Shown here: positions 58,932 to 64,000 of the stretch, in pieces
Layout: every line of letters starts with the position of its first letter
Numbering within the stretch: the first letter of the stretch is position 1
NCBI RefSeq assembly: GCF_000003855.2
Contig: NW_003101668.1
Location: 809,068 to 873,067 of the forward strand
DNA: 64,000 nt
From: Blastomyces gilchristii SLH14081
Lineage: Eukaryota > Ascomycota > Eurotiomycetes > Onygenales > Ajellomycetaceae
Direction: 5' to 3'
Translations under genes and position numbers: made by a program
Notes under the pieces: model-generated
What the model was told of the DNA's origin: nothing
Databases searched by the model: none
What the model saw: the letters and a program-made list of their open reading frames with translations, nothing else

Positions 58932-60521
58932 ATGAGTTCAAGAGTATACTCAGTTAATGTGAAAAAAGATATTTTTCCAGATACTGTTTCTGAGATTGAA
59001 ATTCTAAAGAGAAGAAAGAAGAAAGAAATAGAGAAATAACAAGTTCTTGAAATACAGAAACTGAAAAAAGCAAGTAAAATTCTTAAAAAACAGTGTCTGA
59101 GTGAGAAGAATGAAGAAGTTCTGTTAATTCTTCATACTCAGGCTAGACAACTATAAGAAGTGATCAAGTTCAAACTTGAAATTTCAAACACAATTTAAAA
59201 AACATTGAAATCTTCTAGTACAGTCACTGACTCTTTTTCATCTTCTACTTCTTCATCTTCTTCTTTAAATGAGAAGAAAATATATACTCAAGTAGTAGAA
59301 TCTACTATCTCTAAATCTACTAGTTCAAAACCTGCTCAAAATTCTGAGAAAACTGAGAAGAATATTAATCAGATCTCTGTTCATAGAAAGAAAAAAAAAG
59401 AAATGCAAAAAGAGAAGAACTTTCAAATCTTCAGAAATAGAAGATTTATTCTCAAAGACTCAAATCAGAAGATCTTATAAAAAAACAAGCTAAACTCAAA
59501 TCTCATTTTCAGAATTAGAAATGAAATTAATCAACAGTTCTTTTCTCAGTTAATAACTGATATTAAAGTTCAAAAATCAGTTATAGCTTCAATTGAGTCA
59601 TCTTTCTTTGAAAATTCTATTATTTTAACTACAATGCCTGAATTCAGTGCAGAATTTCTTATTTAGAATGAGAATCTCTAAAAATCAGTAATAGAATCTC
59701 TACTGAATACAATAATTCTATCTAAGAGAGATGAAAAGTGAGACAAATTCATTCTTTATAATATTTCAGTTGAAATTTTTAACTATGAGAAAGAAATGCT
59801 ACTTCTTAAAAATAAATTAGAAGAATATAATTCTATTCAACTGAGAAAGGAGTCTGTATAACTTAATTCAATTGAGTTCAGACAGAGTAGAAGAAATGCC
59901 TCTATTCTAGTGTATACAAAGATACTTGAATAATCAAGAATCTCTGAAGTAAGAGTAGCAGATTTGAAAATGAGAGTTCATGAATACAAAGACTCAAGAA
60001 TAAATCTCAAAGCTCAAACACAGTGTTCAAACTGTCAAAGATATGAATACTTTACAATCTCTTGTTTTAGAGACTCAAAATACATATTCTATACTAGAGA
60101 TCACAGAACTAGTGAGCATAAATATGAAACATGCTTAAAAAGAGATGAAATATATTAATATACTCTGCTTAAGTACTTCAATTACAAAGAAAAATATACA
60201 TCTAGCTCAAAAGAATGTGTATTTACTTCAAGAACTCAGAAGAACTGAAGAAAAGATAAAGCTTAAAGTGAATCTAAAATTGAAGAGAAAAGTCAAGCTA
60301 GTAAATCTACAACTGCAAGCTCAAAAAGAAAAAACTCTCAACTATCTAGATTTTTAAACTTCAATTCTTCAGCTAAATGTAAACAGAATTTGAATTCTTA
60401 AACATCTGTTAAGATTAGAGAATTGAGAAATACCTCTGATGATAAACTAGATAGAATGCAAGCAGTTGAGATTTCTGCTTTTCAAAATAGTTATAATCTA
60501 CTATCTGATGATAGTGATTAG
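58932..60521 (+). pseudogene. Tad1-like LINE ORF1 (RNA-binding protein)
   Basis: One continuous frame from the ATG at 58932 to the TAG at 60519-60521, 529 codons, broken by internal TAA/TGA codons that fit mutated Gln and Trp codons. The N-terminus is a lysine/glutamate-rich coiled coil. A Ser/Thr-rich stretch follows at 59205-59330, and then a CCHC-type zinc-knuckle region at 60015-60145 with CSNCQRYEYFTISC (His changed to Tyr) and a second HX4H-like cluster. The end is acidic (SDDSD). The protein would bind LINE RNA. Confidence 0.82.
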
Positions 60522-60550
60522 ATTCTACTCTATCTTCACTCTCTTTTAGT

Positions 60551-63500
60551 ATGAATGTATAACAAAAACAATAAAAAAAGTTTAAAAACTCTTTAAAAAT
60601 TACATTTATTCAAAACAATGTGAATAGAAACTTAAATTACATTTATTCTTATCTTCAGATTGCATTTAAATAAAAAGTTGACTTTGTACTTCTTCAAGAA
60701 CCAAACTTTGATACTGAGTAAAAGTATATTATTTCTCATTCAAGCTATTACTGCTTTCTTTCTGAAAAATCTGAGATAAAATCAAGAGTAGTGATCTATG
60801 AGAGAAAAAGATCAAGATATTAATTTAATCTGAGATTTGATATTATATCTGACTCTGATATTCTAGTGAGTGATATTATAGATAAAGATAATGAGTTTAA
60901 TACTATTCAACTTATAAATTTCTATAATGAAAAGTTATTGAAAGAAAACAATAATATCTGAATAATTAATAGAGAATTTTTGAATATAACTCTCTTAAAA
61001 AACTCTATAATTGTAGAAGACTTCAATGCATATCATCTCTGATGAAACTCAGAGTACACAAGAGCAGTAAGAGCAGATAAACTGATTGAATGAACTTTTG
61101 AGTATTTAATAGATTTAGTTAACAAGTCTGATCAATAAACATTCTTTAGAAAAGATATGAAACAGAAATCTATTATAGATCTAACTTTCATATTATAAAA
61201 TCTAATTGAAAAAATACTTATAAACTGATTTATTAATTCAAATGAAACCTCAGAATCAGATCATGAGATCATTCAATCTGATATTGAACTGAGTGAAAAA
61301 TAAAGAAGTGAAAATCCTCTTCTCTCTAATCAGTATAACTTTGAAAAAGCTGATTGAAAAGCAGTTGAAGAAAGAGTAAAACAGCTGAAATCTGAAAGAT
61401 AGAGTAAGCTCCATTGAAATCAAAGTCAAGATATCTCAAATGAAATACTTAAAAATAGAGTAAAGTTGATTACATCTATTCTTCTAACAAGTATTGAAGA
61501 AAATATTTCAAAGAAAAAGTCTTCTGAGTATTTCAAATCTTGATGAAATGAGAATATCACTTCTAAAAGAAAGTAATTAGTCACTGCTAAGAGAGATTGA
61601 AAGAATAACTTAATATCTAATAAAGAGTTCAAAGCTGTTCAAAATGAATATTTTTCAGATATTAAAAAAGTCAAAACAGATTACTGAAACAAATTTCTTA
61701 AAGAAGTATAAGAAAAACAAGTTTTTAAAGTCTTTAACTATACTAAAATATAAAGTGTAGCAAAGCTTTCAACCTTAGAATATGAATTTCAGAATGAATT
61801 GTATATAGCAAACTCTTTTGAGAAAAAATATTAAGCTTTTATAAGAATTCTCTTTCAAAACTTATTACATTTAGAAGAGAAGAATATATCATTTCATGAA
61901 TATATTAATAAAAATAACTGAGAATGATCTGAGCTTACATGTGATAAACTAGAGTCAGTAATATTCTCAAGTTCAATTAAAACTGCTGCAGAACCTGATT
62001 CAATTAATCACTTGATTATTCAAAACATATATTTCTACTTGAAGAATGAATATTTTGAGCTCTTTTTCAATCTCTTAAAAAATGATTATCATTCTGAATG
62101 CTGGAGAGAGGCTACTAAAGTAATCCTTACAAAATCTAATAGAAAAGCTTCAATTTCTAAGTCATATAGAGTAATATCTCTGTTGAACTGTTTGAGAAAA
62201 ATTCTAGAAAAGATAATAGCTACTAGATTATCTTTTATAAGCTCTATTAGTGATTCTCTTCTATTTAATGAATAAATGAGAGGTAGAAAACAATGTTCTA
62301 CAATTGATTCTGTTCTCTCAGTTATTCATGATATTTAAGTAGTAAAGTATGAAGACCTGGTCTCAACTGCAGTTGTTATTGATATAAAAGATGTATTTAA
62401 TCATGTTTCAAAGTCTAAGATGATTCACACTTTGAAGATGTTAAAACTGTCACTTTCTCTAATAAAATGAGTTAATTGTTTCATATCTAAAAGAACTATA
62501 TAACTATTCTTTGATGAAAGAAAACAAGATAAAACTGAGATAAAAATAGAAGTATCATAAGAATCTTCAATCTCATCTGTTTTATTTGCAATATACACTG
62601 CATATCTATTCAAGAATAGAGAGATGAAAATAGTGAGATCTTCAAGTTATATAGATGATATTGATCTACTCCACAGTTCAAAGATAATTAAAGAGAATTT
62701 AGAAGTGATTGAGAAAGCAGCAAAGAAAATCTTTGTTAGAGTAGATATCATTCTAATTCAATTTGATATGAATAAAACTGAATTAATTTACTTTTTTCTC
62801 AGATTTAATGAGAAAGAACTAAGTCTAACTCTTCTGAATAAAGAGATTAAACCCAGTTTGAATGTCAAATGACTAGGAGTATGATTAAACTCCAAGTTGA
62901 ATTTTAAATATTATATTTAACAAAGAATCATTAAGACAGAGAAACTACTGAATAGTATAATCAGACTATCAAAGACTGAGAGAGATCTATTCTTTCAGAC
63001 TATGAGACAGTTATACATAGTCTGTATTATCTCAGTAGCTGATTATAGAGTTCAAGTTTAGTGAAATAATTAAGATAACTTCACTGAACTCTTTCAGAGT
63101 CTATAAAACAGAGCTTTGAGAAGAATTCTAAGAGCATTTAAATTATCTTCTATTAAAACAATGAAAATTGAAGCTTCAATTTCATCTTCTGCTATTCAAT
63201 TTGAAAAGGCCTGTATAAACTATACTCTGAGAGTCATGAAGATGAGCTCAAATCATATAATCAGAGAAAGAGTTTCTTCTTCATTTTCATCAGTTAACTC
63301 AGGAAATGAACTGAATTAAAATAGATTTCTTGATTGAAATGAGAATAATGCTTTAAAGAAAATGCTCTCTCAACTGTATAGACTATGTTCACTTATTAAG
63401 AATCAATTTTCTTCATTAAATATTGAGAAAATTGATCATGAGAAGATATCTCTCTGAAGAGAAAAGCTTTAATCTCTCATAGACTTATAAATAAGTGAAC

Positions 63501-64000
63501 TATCTAAAGAGAGAGAATATGAACAGCATTTGAAGAAGATCTCTACAATTAATATAAAAGACTCTACTCTGATTTTCTCAGATGACTTAAAAAATGAGAA
63601 TTTGAATAGATTAGACACAGGCATTGCTTATACTGAAGATAATATCAATTTTATCTCAGATTTCTGAAATTTAGACTGTGAATCTGAAGTCTTTGATACT
63701 GAACTATTTATAATAGTGAAAGCTTTCAAACTCATTGAAATAAAATCTTATAAAAGAGGAAATAGTTTGAAAGAGATATAAATATTCTCTGATAGTCAAG
63801 CTGCTTTAAAAAGACTTAGAAATAGTCAGATTCATAATGATTAAATGAATCTTGAACTGATTTTAAACTCTGTTTTGAAAATTCAAAAGAGAAGAACATC
63901 AAAACTGATAATTTATCTGCATTGAGTTTCTGCTCATGAATATTCATGATAATGAATTAGCTGATTCAGCTGTAAAAAAGAGTTCAGAATTAAGCAGATC
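60551..64000 (+). pseudogene. Tad1-like LINE ORF2: endonuclease, RT, RNase H (runs off window)
   Basis: The APE-type endonuclease is visible as DFVLLQEPN at 60681-60707. Its DFNA motif at 61019-61030 has lost the preceding Gly (now Glu) and a following His (now Tyr), but the SDH motif at 61256-61264 remains. The reverse transcriptase includes SYRVISLLNCL near 62160-62200 and an intact catalytic YIDD at 62648-62659. RNase H starts near 63780 (FSDSQAALKRL), with an HWV-like segment near 63920. Stops are present throughout, so it is non-functional. The 3' end lies beyond the window. Confidence 0.85.

Overview
The window is fungal nuclear DNA, most likely a filamentous ascomycete. Protein sequence, short 53-127 bp introns and a two-compartment base composition suggest Eurotiomycetes/Onygenales; that placement is inference. 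About 15 kb of ordinary gene-bearing DNA (about 29.6-44.5 kb) lies between two AT-rich blocks made almost entirely of decayed transposons. Those copies carry many C-to-T and G-to-A changes, TGA or TAA where Trp or Gln is expected, and damaged catalytic motifs, as expected of repeat-induced point mutation (RIP).

Left block (1-29.2 kb): a reverse Ty1/copia remnant, two head-to-head fragments of a chromodomain Gypsy (Gypsy-1), and an unidentified decayed element X. X was hit by a tRNA-derived SINE, a MITE and a full-length Gypsy-1 (11432-25452, target duplication AAGTG). That Gypsy-1 was itself hit by two MITEs and by a complete Gypsy-2 (15738-22993, target duplication CAGAT).

Gene island, left to right: a Ubp3/USP10-type deubiquitinase (minus), a divergently transcribed RNF10/Mag2-type RING E3 ligase (plus), a C-14 sterol reductase of ERG24 type (plus), and a LaeA-like SAM methyltransferase (minus). 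The first two are the presumed orthologues of an antagonistic pair acting on 40S ribosomal ubiquitylation, placed head to head across a 1.17 kb region. The RING gene needs one extra base to be in frame, and the methyltransferase has an in-frame TGA after its SAM-binding motif.

Right block (44.5-64 kb): a Gypsy-1 copy with a well-preserved solo LTR inside its own LTR, another MITE, a truncated Gypsy-2 LTR, a copia gag/protease remnant split by an internally deleted Gypsy-1 (52067-57122, target duplication GTTTA), a short weakly mutated segment, and a Tad1-like LINE running off the window end.

Most notable repeat result: five copies of one roughly 506-bp MITE family, each with an 8-bp target duplication (three exact, two differing by one transition), which points to a hAT-type transposase. 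All mobile-element genes here look inactive. No CRISPR array or functional tRNA or rRNA gene was recognised.
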